From Solanum dulcamara (taxonomy: Eukaryota; Streptophyta; Magnoliopsida; Solanales; Solanaceae): a stretch of DNA of 64,000 bases. The notes beneath the pieces were generated by a model that did no database searches, was not told the origin of the DNA, and was given only the letters and a program-made list of their open reading frames with translations. Numbering within the stretch: position 1 is the first letter of the stretch; every line of letters begins with the position of its first letter. Location of the stretch: NCBI RefSeq assembly GCF_947179165.1, contig NC_077240.1, positions 78,008,001 to 78,072,000 on the forward strand, written 5' to 3'. This document shows positions 36,001 to 47,832 of the stretch, in pieces. Position numbers and translations under genes: made by a program.

Positions 36001-39000
36001 TAGTGTTAAAGCAAAAGCAAGCTACTTCGAACTCCAAAGTAGGATACTATATACAAATCCTATTCATATTCCTTATTTGAAATTGCACAAATCCTATTCT
36101 TATTCTAACAATATTAATTATTACAGCGTAAGTTGAATACTGATGGGACTTATGCCCTGTGGATTACGCCTTGCCCCATGCCCTCAAACACCGATATAGA
36201 CGTTGAACTACCAAATTCAAAAGAAAAAAAGAAGATTTCTGAGAAAGAATAGATGAAGCTGATCCAATAATGAGTATGAGTAAAAACTGCTCTTGACTAC
36301 ATCCTTCAGCCACAAGCTGAATGGTAATTTCAACTTTCCATTAACATAGATATAGCACTAATGAGGAAATATTAGTGCTATTGGTACCCTAACTCATAAC
36401 AGATTTGAAAAAGAATTGCTAATGATATGCTTTTGACCATCCCATCCGTCACATCCCCTCCCCGAAAAAAGAAAGGATTTCTTAAAAAAATAATTTAAAA
36501 TGAGGTAAGAATATTACCTTGTGATCTGTTTGTTCTTGCAGTGAGAACAGCCTTCCGTGCTCCCAATTCTAGCAATTGGAACAAATCATGCAACTATGTT
36601 AGCCATGCAGTTGTTGGATTATTAGTGCCAGCTGAAAGTGTAAAACAAGATATTAACATACACCAACGAATATTCATCTTTAAAGACTCTCGAGTCAGTC
36701 TATGACAAATCTTAGGTCAATCAAAGACGGGAAATCATCCCATTGTCTTCACATGAGATGCAAACTGTGAACTAAATTCAAGGATTACAAGGAGTAAAGA
36801 TAACACAGAAAGGAAGAACAAATGCCAGAGGCCCTTACGGCAACTCAAAACTGAGACTCCATTTTATCAAACGGATATCACATGTTCCAATAGAATGATG
36901 TGTGCAACCTAACTTGCACAGCAATACCAAAGCTTCATTACGACTTAGCTCACTGCATCCTTTCTGATAGACGGTCTTTTAGTTCCACATAAATTCATAT
37001 TGAATGCTAATGGAGTTCAGAAGTTGTATGCTGGTGCAACTATTCCATACCATATTAGTCTCCTCGATGCTTGTATTTAAGAAGAGGTTCCAGTTCATAC
37101 GATGATCCCTTGTCATGGATAGACGCACATTGTTGCACACATATCTGAAAGACACGAGTGTATATATACATGATAGAAATGTCTCATTGGTCTCCAGTCT
37201 TTTAGTTCCCCAGTTAATATTCTTGAATAGACGACTTGTACGTATTAATTAGGGCACTTCTTAGGTTTTGTAACTATTCCTACTTTTTTCTCCTGTAAAA
37301 GAAACTGTCTTTAATGAAATATAAATACTTGGTAAAGACTAGGAATCTCAACCTGTTGTACTATGAATATTTAGCCCAAGAAGCAGGAACAAAACTTAGG
37401 AATAGAGAGTTAAGAGAAATAGTTATAGTAGGAATTGAACAAGTTGAGATTAAGTTACAGGATGCGAAAATATATTTTAACCAAGTTTCTTTTCATACTT
37501 TTTACAACTTCAAAGCGTCAAACTCAATTTTTAAAACCTATCCAGGACCATTTTATGTTGCACCTATATATGCTAAGATTTTAGAGAAAGCCATTAACTC
37601 AAATTCAACATATAAGTACTTATTTGATAGCTAAAGAAGAGTTCAAATTTAGTCTTAATGGGGCTCAAGAGATGAATCAGACACAGAAGTTCCTATATCT
37701 TGTGCTTTGTGGGAACATCAGTTGCTTAAGGAAAGATAATTAACTAGAGATGTGGGCTACATGAAGTCATCAGCCAGACAAACATATTCTTTCCCCACAA
37801 GCCAAAGCTCAGAAATATTCAAGGAAACCATTTAGTAATATAGGCAGTAAAGAGGAAGGTTTTTTTGACAGATAATATAGACAGTAAACGTCTTATACAA
37901 GTCAAATTAGAAGTTGTATTACATTCAGGATCTATAATTCAGCCAATCATTTCTTACAAAAGTTTGCTCAATTAACACAGATTGTTCTATGCACCTAGAA
38001 CTGTATGTTGTGTTTGTTGAACTTTGTTTGCCTGTTTGGTACTAAGGGAAACATTTTCCTGAAAACTATTCCCATGATGAAGTCATTTTGTGGTAGCTCA
38101 TTACACAGAAACATTTTCCGTTATAAGTATCTCAATTCTTACTCCATATTACTTGCTCCAACCAACATTTAAGACATTATTATCAATCTCTAACGATAAA
38201 AAATTTCATCAAATTTTCAACACAAAACACCATCCAATTGTTAACACTATTATCAATCATTAATAAATATATTCCAAAAAAGTATCCTCTGTCCACCAAC
38301 AAAATACATAGAGAACAGTTTCAAGGAAACATTTTTCGGACAAAACATATTCCCCGTACCAAACCCATCCGAACTAAAGCATTCTTGAAGTATTCCTGTT
38401 TGGACATGAGTTTTTTTCTTTTCTTTTCAAAAAATTGTGTTGGTTATACATTAGAATGATTTTTTGGTTAATTTTTGGAGATGAGTTGATTTTGACCAAT
38501 TTTTTCAAGTAAAAAAAAATCCCACTCACAAATCATCAACTTTTTTAAAGTGAAATGCATGTTCAAACACAACTTCTACTTCCAAATACCATTTTTTGAG
38601 TTTGACTTCAAATGCCAATGAATTTGTTTCGGACATTCACGTTTCGAGGAGAATATTCACTTCATAGGCAAGAATACAGAATTCCTAGTAGCCAAATTGA
38701 TGTTGGCCTAAAGGCATTACCTTTTCTGTTTGGGCAATGTGCGAGATTGCTGAAAGAAACAAAAAGAAAATGGAAGCAATCAGTACAAAAGTTCAGATTT
38801 TAAAACCACAAATGAGTATTTCTAGCTGACCATGAACCTCGCTATTCAAGATGTTATAGTCTTGTAGAGGTCAAACTGTATCTTGCCTGTCACTGATGCA
38901 GTTCCATCCAGCAGATCATAGAGTGATTCCAGGAAATCAACATAAAATGAGATAACACCTGCAGCAGTATCAACATAGTTTAGTTACCTTAATCACTTCA

Positions 39001-40148
39001 CTAACACGTAGAAAACATAGATTCACTGGCTTACAAACTATATCAACCTGGATTTCCAGGAATAAACAAGACATGAAACTTCGGGTCCTTGGCATGAATT
39101 TCCAGCAGATCCATCTTATAACTGACCAAGCATTACATGCACAAGAAAAGAGACTAATAGTTTCACATGCAAATAAATGTACAAAACCCTCAATAATATA
39201 CACTAAAAACATGATTTGATCTTCAATCAGCGGCTCATTTCTCATAAGTAAAAGGAGATTGAATAGTAAGTAAAACACCAATCAGTTCGGTATCGTAGTA
39301 TAAACCATGGGAGTAGCAAAATGCTATCTCAGTTATCCTACCTTACTACTCCATCCGTTCCACTTTGTTTGGCACTATTTCCTTATTAGTCCACTCCCCC
39401 CCAAAAAAAAATGTAGCACATTCTTATATTCTTTAAAGGATGAAAATACTATAAACCAGAGCTTTTTAAATCAAAAATATTTTTAAATGCTTCAAGAAAT
39501 CCTAACGAAAAGAAAAGTAAACTTTTTACTCTCCAACTACTACATATAAAAGCACCTACCGGTGTGTCCTAGTGGTCAATGAAGTGAATAACACCATGAT
39601 GTCTCAGGTTCAAATCCTAGTAGAGGCACAATACTAAGTGATTTCTTTTCTCATATGTTCTAGACTTGGTGGACAAAGTTATGTGGTACCTGTTACTAAA
39701 AAAAGAAGAGGATGCTAATTTCTACACCAAAAGAACATATTTTTAAAATATAAACTCACTATATAGAATTATGAATGTGCTTCAAATTGAAACTCCAATA
39801 ATCACGGGCAGAGCTAGGGAGGCGCGAATCGCGAAAAACTACATTTTGTGTATCTAAGCTCAAAATTACTTAGTATATATAATAAATGTTGAATCCTCTG
39901 GACTTCTTTCTGTGTTTACTTTTTTATATTTTAAATTTGAAAATCCTGACCTCCGTCACTTAGTAACAGTATGCAAAACAAAACTCAAAACACATAATCG
40001 AAATCCCTAATCTGCATTAAACTAGTATAAATGAAACAAATTAAGAATCAAAAACACAGTTGAGAGTGTAATAATACCCTGAAACATTACAAAGCCGAAA
40101 ACTTGCACGCTTTCTTTTATCAATTAGACTCAAATTTGCAGAACCCAT
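30081..40148 (-). CDS. Lipid-droplet-associated hydrolase (LDAH-type alpha/beta hydrolase), 12 exons
   Basis: Exons, 5' to 3' on the minus strand: 40078-40148, 39048-39121, 38887-38958, 38721-38749, 36518-36568, 35302-35352, 34986-35045, 34798-34880, 34064-34211, 32329-32379, 31683-31787, 30081-30230. All junctions keep phase; the sum is 945 nt, 314 residues. The protein begins MGSANLSLIDKRKRASF and has FHVLFIPGNPGVISFYVDFL (oxyanion region), VPIVLVGHSIGSYISL (nucleophile Ser), FLFGVDDHWGPL (acid) and EREDFTHAF (His). This order and length (human LDAH is about 325 residues) fit the lipid-droplet hydrolase family (LIDHydrolase). Such proteins sit on lipid droplets; their substrate in plants is not settled. 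Relatives usually read EREGHTHAF, so DF is a local change beside the presumed catalytic His. Intron 3 starts with GC. Introns carry SINE, MITE and LINE relics. The gene appears intact. Confidence 0.9.
30941..31160 (-). mobile_element. SolS-type SINE in the last LDAH intron
   Basis: On the minus strand it starts gcaccaagggtatgactta, with A-box-like 'gacttagtggtcaatg' and B box aggttcaaatcc, followed by 'gcactaagtgatctcttcc'. The flanks share aataagataatcaagttg (30907-30924 and 31161-31178), and similarity extends to about 34 bp with five mismatches. It is full length or nearly so and moderately old. Confidence 0.82.
32124..32235. mobile_element. Small foldback MITE in an LDAH intron
   Basis: About 112 bp with inverted ends 'ttgctcggactctcc' and (complement) 'ttgcacactcttta', and a central hairpin around 'ctccaaaaatgcactactt' / 'ttggaggatctgac'. 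I know this sequence type as a common small Solanaceae repeat. Related pieces occur in the HVA22-like gene at 57330-57430 and 57568-57665. Confidence 0.65.
32820..33530 (+). pseudogene. Ancient RTE LINE relic in an LDAH intron
   Basis: Weak but ordered similarity to the LINE at 16862-17428: ELQRMNLEYKDFRKSKSKT, then SPTGKLYDRRIPNKVVDKFY, HIQKMSYLEMRRYK, KLFGRVFCGPP and RSKNTWREVSKD, in shifting frames with stops between them. It lies antisense to the LDAH gene and is far older than the copy at 16854. Confidence 0.65.
35400..36200. mobile_element. Possible inserted repeat in LDAH intron 5
   Basis: Both sides carry a GC-richer 'gcgtgagccc'-like theme: 'ggcgagtcccggggcgcaaac' near 35430 is shortened here to 'gagtcccggggcgc', and 'ttacgccttgccccatgcc' near 36165 is the other side. 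This resembles Solanaceae repeats with 'gcctcgcc' ends, but termini and target duplication were not resolved. Confidence 0.3.
37314..37634 (+). other. Unrecognised 106-codon frame antisense in LDAH intron 4
   Basis: The longest frame in this intron encodes a Lys/Tyr/Asn-rich product with pieces such as LAQEAGTKLRNRELREIVIV and GIEQVEIKLQDAKIYFNQ. After the stop at 37634 another frame remains open a little longer. The composition looks protein-like rather than random. It might be a fragment of an endogenous pararetrovirus or other integrated virus, but I cannot confirm any family. No promoter or start context supports expression. Confidence 0.3.
39556..39697 (+). mobile_element. SolS-type SINE, 3'-truncated, in LDAH intron 1
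   Basis: It reads 'gtcctagtggtcaatgaag' (A box region), 'tctcaggttcaaatcctag' (B box) and 'acttggtggacaaagttat', the same family as 30941-31160, and stops at 'ggtacctgttact' before the usual 3' part. Confidence 0.75.
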
Positions 40149-40182
40149 TTGTGAATTTCTGCACTTCGATGAAATTCTTCTC

Positions 40183-40370
40183 CTGAAAATAAAAAACCCA
40201 GAGAAAAAAAGTAATTAATTATCGAATATATATTTCAGGAAAAGAAAAAAAATACAAATTCGATGTTGATTTACATAAAAAAAAAAGTGAAATTAATTTA
40301 TTTATTTATTTGTAGAAAAGGCGTAGAACCTGGAGAAGGAGAGAGTTCGAATAATGGGAGAAAAATGAGC
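40183..40370 (-). promoter_or_regulatory. Likely 5' UTR intron and leader exon of the LDAH gene
   Basis: On the minus strand 'cttctccag|gttctac' at 40329/40330 is a donor and 'attttcag|gagaag' at 40182/40183 an acceptor, giving a 147-bp leader intron 34 bp before the ATG (40148). No clear TATA box was found upstream before the MITE at 40549. Confidence 0.5.
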
Positions 40371-40548
40371 AACAAGCATGGATTTGAATAAAGGATTCAA
40401 GTGTGTTTTTTTGTTTTTTTTTCTTTTATCTCTCATTTTGAGCTCGATTAATTCACATTTGACTCAAGTAGGCCTAATTATTTTTTATTTTCAAAATGAG
40501 ATATTCTTATTCACTGCAATACATTCTTTAATCTTACACGTTGTTCTA

Positions 40549-40938
40549 GAGACCGTTTGGATGGGCTTAAAAAAATAAGTTTTATGTATGAAGTGCTTTT
40601 AGAATTTTAAAGTGCTGAAAGTTATTTTTATAAATAAGCAGTTGAGTGTTTGGATAAAAGTGCTTAAATGATGAAAATTATGTGAATTTTAGGGTTAAAA
40701 GAATAAAAAGGGTAGTTTGAGAATTTAGTTAAAATATAAGGGATATAAAAGTAATTTCCATGGTCAAAGAAAATGACTTTAAGCACTTAGAAAAAAAAAA
40801 GTTAGGAATCCTAATTTTTCATTTTTGACTGACTTTAAGAACTTTCTGGCTTAAAGTTAGCATTAGGCGAACACGTCCAAAAGCTGAAAAGGGCTTTAAT
40901 TTGGTTTTGACCAACTTAAAGCCAATCCAAACGGGCTC
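40549..40938 (+). mobile_element. MITE, family A, copy 2
   Basis: The 390-bp element has ends GAGACCGTTTGG and (complement) GAGCCCGTTTGG, flanked by the trinucleotide CTA on both sides (40546-40548 and 40939-40941). It is the same family as 9956-10343 in the other orientation. It lies a few hundred bp upstream of the LDAH start. Confidence 0.82.
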
Positions 40939-41802
40939 CTAATTACATTTATAACTTCAATTTTTTATTTTTTATTTGATGTTCGAAAATTATATTGACC
41001 AAAAAACATAAAATCTTTATTTGAGCTTATTTAAGCAAAAAACATTCAGGGAAACTTACCAAAACTTACTAGTTTAGGAGTTAATGTCATGATTCAAAAT
41101 GGGTCATGATTGGCATCACACTTATCCTTTTAGGTGGGATAACCAATGCTACAAACCCCAACTTATGTTAGCGATTCAACTTGTGGAATACTACAATAAT
41201 GCGGAAGCGCAGCTTATGAAAATAAAAAAACAACAAACCACTAGGGACTATTACATATCATTCCCAAAACCTGAAAGTCATTATATCAAGGACATCTAAT
41301 TCTAAAATACTAAGTCTGAAAATATCAAACACCAAAATAAATAAATAACATAATGTGTCCGAAAACTAAAGACATCATGACATGCCCGAGAGAATCCAAC
41401 ACGAGCTAGAAGGAATAGCTCACCTTGGACCTGATGTGCTGGACACTGGTTAGAGCTGACATCGAGTTGAAGTCGATGGAACACTCGCTCCACTCCACAA
41501 AATAAAATAAAGAAAAATACAATTTAGAGTCAGTACAGGACAACATGTACTGAGTAGGTATCATCGACCGACTCAAAATAGAAATCAATATACATAAAGT
41601 AATAGCGGAAAATCAATCATAATACGTAACAGGTGACAACCAACAAGATAAAGATCAAGTGACAACACAATGAACAATTTACGTAACCAGTTAACACTAT
41701 CAAGATCACACATGAAGACTCAGGCCTCCACATCAAGCTTTTTTGGAAAATGAGTTATTTTGAGATTGAGTAGCATTAAGTCATTTTAATATGTTTTTCT
41801 TT

Positions 41803-41967
41803 AATATTATCGTGTCGGAACATAACACGCGATCCAATAAAATCGTGTTGGCATATGACACCCGATCCAAATATATCATGTTGAAATATGACACCCGATC
41901 CAATAATATCGTGTCAGAACGTGATACCTAATTCAAATATACCGTGTCGGAACGTGACACCCGATCC
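41803..41967. repeat. 33-bp minisatellite, five units
   Basis: Units read aatataccgtgtcggaacg then tgacacccgatcc, exactly 33 bp each, with a few substitutions. It lies within the outer solo LTR. Confidence 0.85.
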
Positions 41968-42266
41968 AAATATAATTAATTTATCATTTTTTCTTATCAC
42001 TTTCCACTTTATTAACAATATTTCATCAAGACTTCTTTATTCAATGCATCACTTTTGATGAGATAAATTCAAGATTATGGATTTCACGGTCTTGAAATTT
42101 TGGACCAATCACCACAACATATCAACCATCCAAACCACGATAATTGAATGCATAGTAAACTTCACATATTACTCAATGACTATTAATCGCCATTAAGAGC
42201 TTATTTATGATATAGAATAAAACCATAAACTACCTCAACAGAAGAACCGAAATCAAGCAAGCTAAC

Positions 42267-45200
42267 TATCACGACCCAACCCCGTAGGCCGTGACTAGTG
42301 CCCGAATTGGACACTCATATACACGTTTGTTATCTAAAATCTATCAACCCCATATGACATGAAATTTATACGGACGGAGCGTCGTCTCAAAACCATCACA
42401 TATACATGTATACCAAAACCACTTGTCTCCTAGGGAGTCACAATTGTCAAAAATAAGATAGCAAAAAAAATAAGATAGCTTAGTGTGTAAGACGACAAAG
42501 TTGTCATTACATGTATAAACGTCCCACTATATACATAACACGAGCCGACAAGGTTGCCACTACGAATGGAAACGGTCCAAAATATAAGTCATATCAGTAC
42601 AACCGGACAACATCTATATAAAACCAACACATATGTCTACAGGCCTCTAAGAGTATTAACAATAGCATATGACGAGATAGAGCCCCACCGTATCCCTAAA
42701 TAAATAAATATATACATCAATAGATTGGTACCAAAGGTCTATGCTTCGGAACGATGGAGCACTCCAAATTAGCTGAGTGGAAATCCTAAGCTGACGGATC
42801 CCCAAAACGATTATCTATACCTGCGGGCATGAAACGCAACCCCCCCACGAAGAAAGAGGGTCAGTACGAAATACGTACCGAGTATATATAAAGCATAAAA
42901 TACCATAAAGGAGATCACATCTGAAATAAAAATTCAGGAGATAAGTATCATAATCAATGAATCATTGTACCTGCGTCTTATGAAATGAAGTCATGCATAT
43001 CATCATCATATATCGTATCCGGCCCCTTATGGGACTCGGTGTCATAATTATATCGATATATCGTCATATGTATATATATATATACCATATCCGGCCCTCT
43101 AACAGGGGCTCGGTGAATAAAATAGTGTACACTTATATCGTACTCGGCCCATTATGGGACTCGATGCCATAATCACATCTTCATAACATCATAACATCAT
43201 ATTATCATATCACGTACCCGGCCCTCTAGTAAGGGACTCAGTGAATAATATAGTGAAATCCATACATAATAACATACCCGGTCTATCGTAGGACTCGGTG
43301 GATATTACAATAACAATATGCACGAATAGGGTATCATTAGCAACATTGTGTAATTTGATCATTATCGAAGACTTAATGGAATAACTAAAACAACCCATCA
43401 TTTAAAAACCAAAACAATAGTCATTTCAAGTACTCTTCTATTGTCATTATGAATTATACCAAATGCAAATTATACCAAAATATGAATTATACCAAAATAT
43501 GAGTTATACCAACTAGGACGGCTGAAAGAATACACATAAGTCAAGACATAACGATATAAGTTATGAAAATCAAGAACATTAGCCATCCTAGTATATCTAA
43601 GAATAAGAGCTTCTTTGGAATTTATACATTCGTTATCCGTTCGCTTCATATGGATCATGCCAAAAGAAGGAAAGGTTAGTTTTACATACCTTTAGCGTTT
43701 ATACGTATATGCTGCCCAATATTGTCTCAACCTATATTAAAACGTTAAGTACTATGGTTAAGCTATGGATAAGAATAAAACGTACTCTATCGTTAATAGG
43801 TTATTTCTAAAAAAAATTGGACAACACCTCCCCTATATCGCCCACTTTTCTCACTTTCAAACTAGCCATATAATCATCAAGTAATATTAACAATCTAAAA
43901 TATTGATATAAAACAAGATTTATTATTGACAATAAGCCTAGAATGTTGTCACCCGAATTATGTTACCAAAACAGTAATTTTGAAAAGCCGAGTACCTCAA
44001 GTTGTATCTAAATTTTTAAATTGAAAATGACAAAACTGGACTTGATGACCTTCATAAAACTTTTATATATCTGTCTTAAGCTTTCAATCCAAAAAGAATC
44101 AATTCAAAACTCATTTTTTACAAAAAGATATCATCAAAACACTAACAGCTATACATGAGAAATTTTTCAATCAAGAATCTGGACAGAACTTACCTTATGC
44201 TTCATCCTCTTTTTTTCAACATAATAACAACAGATATAGGCTCTGACATAAACATAAGAGTTGTAGGTACATGTATTAATTTTCCAAAACATATTTATTT
44301 TCTAAAATCAAAGATCTACACAATGAGATATTCAAGAATTACTACAAGCTACGCAATTCCAAAAATGGATTTGAACACTTACAATCTCCATACACCTTAT
44401 TCCTCCAAATTCAAGAACAACAACTCATCAACAACATCAAAACAATATCAACATTATTATACATAATCACTAAGCTAATTCCATTCATTTAATCCACCCA
44501 AAATAGTCTCTTAACCCATAAATCTCAACAAATCGCCAAACGAGTTTATAACGTTATTTTCTCCGTTCTAATCCGTTAAAATTCTAAATAAACTTGTTAA
44601 CAATGAAAAAGGGACTTTAATATTACCTCAAGTATGCATCAACCACATTAAATATTCTCCTTATTGGCTGATATTTAGCTCAAATTAAAGGCAACGTGAC
44701 GTACAACACTTTTCTCTTCATGAACTTCGAATTTTGGGACTCGAATTTTGATCGGATTTGATTTCTCTCTCTAAGATCTTCCTCTCTCTATCTCTCTGGA
44801 AATTTCTGGATATTTCCTTGTTTGAGAATTAATAAAAAGCTTAAAACATCCCTTAATGATTTGGGTATTGGGCCTGACCCGAGTTGGAATCGGGTTGGGA
44901 CGAATCCACTATTCAGCTTGACCCTTTTGTCTTAAAATATTCATATCTCCTTATAAAGATGTCACCTCTATACTCACGACCTATGATTGGAAAGATATTT
45001 CAATTGTCTACAGCTTTTATTTTGAGAGTTTTCCCAAATTACCAAATTCTAAAGCGGTTATGGCCTCCCAAAGTCAGCTTAACCGAAAACGTGACTTTAA
45101 GAAAAAAATATTTGATGGTTTCTACTTTGATTTTTCTCAAGGGTTCTTCTTGAGATGTATTTTACTTCACATAAATTATCCATATAACTTCGCATTTACA

Positions 45201-45297
45201 ACAAATCATGTCATTTTAAAATTTGAAATTAAAAGTCCTTGAATTTATATCTGTTAGCTCACGAATAGTCCAAGATGTAAAAATACGGAATATAACA
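42267..45297 (-). mobile_element. Inner solo LTR (3.0 kb)
   Basis: It starts tatcacgacccaaccccg and ends aaatacggaatataaca on the plus strand, that is TGTTATATTCCG to GGGTCGTGATA in its own orientation. The 5-bp sequence ctaac flanks it (42262-42266 and 45298-45302). No pol sequence and no primer site is present. The reading frames of 89-103 codons inside show no domains. The final TA in place of the expected CA is probably a mutation. Confidence 0.78.
43005..43310. repeat. Degenerate tandem repeat in the inner LTR
   Basis: Five or six units of the type 'atatccggccctctaacagg' followed by 'ggctcggtgaataa', alternating with a variant 'cggccccttatgggactcgg' followed by 'tgtcata'. Similar tandem blocks are a usual feature of these Solanaceae LTRs. 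Confidence 0.7.
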
Positions 45298-46299
45298 CTA
45301 ACTCACTAGTGCTTTTCCTTTCTTCAACGCCTCAAAATGTTTCCAATCTATCAAGTGTATAATATTCATAAGCAAACGAATCTGTAACACTAATATTATA
45401 TATATGTTTAACTTAGACCCAAAAACTTACCCAACTCTCTAATCAATTTCTGAAACGCAGGCCTAGGGTTAAGCCCCAATTCCTCCACTATTAAAATCTA
45501 ATGATATTCATATAATATAATACACCTAATATTTAATTACATGTCTCAATATATCAAAATATGAATTATAATGTGATAATTATAAGCAAAATCTGTAAAA
45601 AGGTCGACGAATACGAAAATACAGCATGCACTACTGAAAATCTAGTGACTAAAACGTTAATATACAATCCACTCATTTTGGTTAGCACATGTCAATGTTC
45701 CTTTCTTTTTCTATATTCTAATTAATATTCTATTTTATGAACCTAACATTAAGAAGCAAAGACGCCATATTACCCCACTATAGATAACAACTTAACCCAC
45801 AAAATAATGGATCCACGTTGTGCAGACACAATTTTCAATTCACTAAATTGAACCAAGGGATATACTAATCTATAGTAATAATCCTGGCAACTAATACACA
45901 GAACAAGAATGAAGGGTTTAGCCATTACCTCAAGCACCGAATGTTATTCTTGTGCTGCCGAATGCCCGTCTATTTTGTTTATCTTTTCTTTCTGGAAGTT
46001 GAGAATACAACCTATATTATGTACTATCCTATTCTATTTTATTTTAATAAATATGAGATAAGTGGTACAGGGTATTAAATAAATTATCACTTTAGCCCGA
46101 TAATTAAATTAAATATCTAAAGTTACTTCTCAACTGAATAATCATAATTATTGAATAGTCCAAAATACCCCTTAAAAATTTACGGAATCAGTCTTTTATG
46201 AAATAAAAAGCTCTATTACTCAAAATGACCTAACGGGTCGTTACAGTTAATTACTTAAATACACTCTAGTTTGCAACGTTATAATTCTTACCATATTTT

Positions 46300-47472
46300 G
46301 GTGCGTCTAAATACATGTAGAAAAAATTACCACGGAGAACACTTTTTAATAAATAATTACTAATTTTAGGGATACTTTTTATTTATTACCATTTATAGCA
46401 ATACATAGCAATATTATGACATATCTGTCATGTATTAAAAGTGAATTATGCATGCAATATAAATATATTATAAGTGTTTTAGAATATATTATATTTGTTT
46501 GGTAAGAAATTGACACAATGTATTATAAGTGTATGATAAATATATTATCTATGAATAAAACTTGTATTATATGAGTTTTATAAATTATTCTTGCTAATAT
46601 GTATTAAAATTGTATTAAAACTGTATTATAAATGTATTATAAGTGTCCAGTGAAAAAAATATTATTGTTATAAATGGTAAATATTTTCTTAATATAGTAT
46701 AATTAGGTAAGCCTCCCATATATATATCTCGAGATACATGAGGTCAAAATTAGATGGAATTTGTTCTAGATACACTGTATCCAAGTAGATTCGCATGTAT
46801 CTGAGATACATAGACAAATCTCACTCGTCTCCCTCCTTCTCGCTCGCCACTCTCCTGTCTATTTGGTTTCAAATACATGTGAATCATACCAGATACATAT
46901 AAATACATGTATCTAGTGTGTATTTAGTGTAATTCGCATGTATCTAAGATACATGACTATTTTGATCGCCTCCCTCTCTATTTTTAGTATATCTGATAAC
47001 AAAAATACATGTATTTAGATATATTTGTCTTAATATATAATAGAAAAATCTTAATTAGTTGTAAGATACGTAATTATTTTAAAGTGTAGATAGAATTAAT
47101 ATATAGAGTATGAATGTATGTCTAATAAGATATATTTTTTTAGGCAAAATTTCATATATGACAAACCTTTTTATTATAATTACTCCATATGAGTATAGTT
47201 TTCCTAATTACTTATAATGACAAACATATGCTTGTCATTATACAAACGTTGTAGTGAGTTATACAAACGCTGTAGAAAATTATACAAACGTTATATCCAC
47301 GAATTATTTGTATACCAAAATATACAAACACTGCAAATTATATAAATGTTGTACACGAATTATATAACGAAATATACAAATTTTATACAAAAACTGCGAA
47401 TTGTATAACGAATTATACAACTGCAAATTGTATAACGAATTATACAACGCTATTGTATAGTAAATTATACAA
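46300..47472. repeat. Low-complexity repeat region
   Basis: Three parts: 'tgtattataagtgta' repeats (46430-46650); a block with 'gtatctgagatacatag' and 'atacatgtatctagtgtg' and a CT-rich patch (46720-47030); and degenerate 'attatacaaacgttgta' repeats (47230-47470). No gene is seen. Confidence 0.6.
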
Positions 47473-47613
47473 ACACGGGTTAAAGCCTTGGAAACAGCCT
47501 CTGGCAGAAATGCAAGGTAAGACTGTGTACAATAGACCCATTAGGTCAAACCCTTCCCCAAACCCCGCACATAACGGATGCTTTAGTGCACCGAGCTGTC
47601 CTTTATTGTCTCT
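47473..47613 (+). mobile_element. 5'-truncated SolS/TS-type SINE
   Basis: It matches the SINE at 20389-20570 from the B box on: 'cacgggttaaagcc', 'cagaaatgcaaggtaagac', 'ttccccaaaccccgcacata' and 'agtgcaccgagctgtcc'. The B box carries a C-to-A change, and the 5' half is missing. It is older than the copy in the gypsy element. Confidence 0.85.
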
Positions 47614-47832
47614 CAAGTCTCAACCGATTTATGAGTGGTTGGATTTTCACATGTAACTGTAATATATACTTTAGTGGAGCATTATTTTTCCAATCTTGCT
47701 AAAAATGTTCTCTCCATCTAATATACACGAGAGTCGTGGACTTTTGTCGTTTGTTTCAATATATGTTATGTGCAAAATGCTTAAACGGTACCACATAGTT
47801 TTTGGGAAAAATTTGAAAAAAATTGATAATTA

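Larger units (their letters stand above)
41085..46245 (-). mobile_element. Solo LTR related to the gypsy LTR, with another solo LTR nested in it
   Basis: The plus-strand left end tgtcatgattcaaaatgggtc and right end aacgggtcgttaca are the complements of a gypsy LTR's end and start. The 5-bp sequence gttaa flanks it (41080-41084 and 46246-46250). Sequence at 41085-41340 matches the second half, and 46000-46245 the first half, of the 470-bp LTR at 18364-18833. Removing the nested element leaves about 2.1 kb, so this LTR is a longer variant, or it holds one more insertion (41350-42261 plus 45303-45990). There are no internal genes, which fits LTR-LTR recombination. Confidence 0.78.

Noticed and set aside
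44155..45242. Frames of 103, 89 and 60 codons
   Set aside because: They lie inside the inner solo LTR, carry no domains and overlap AT-rich LTR text.
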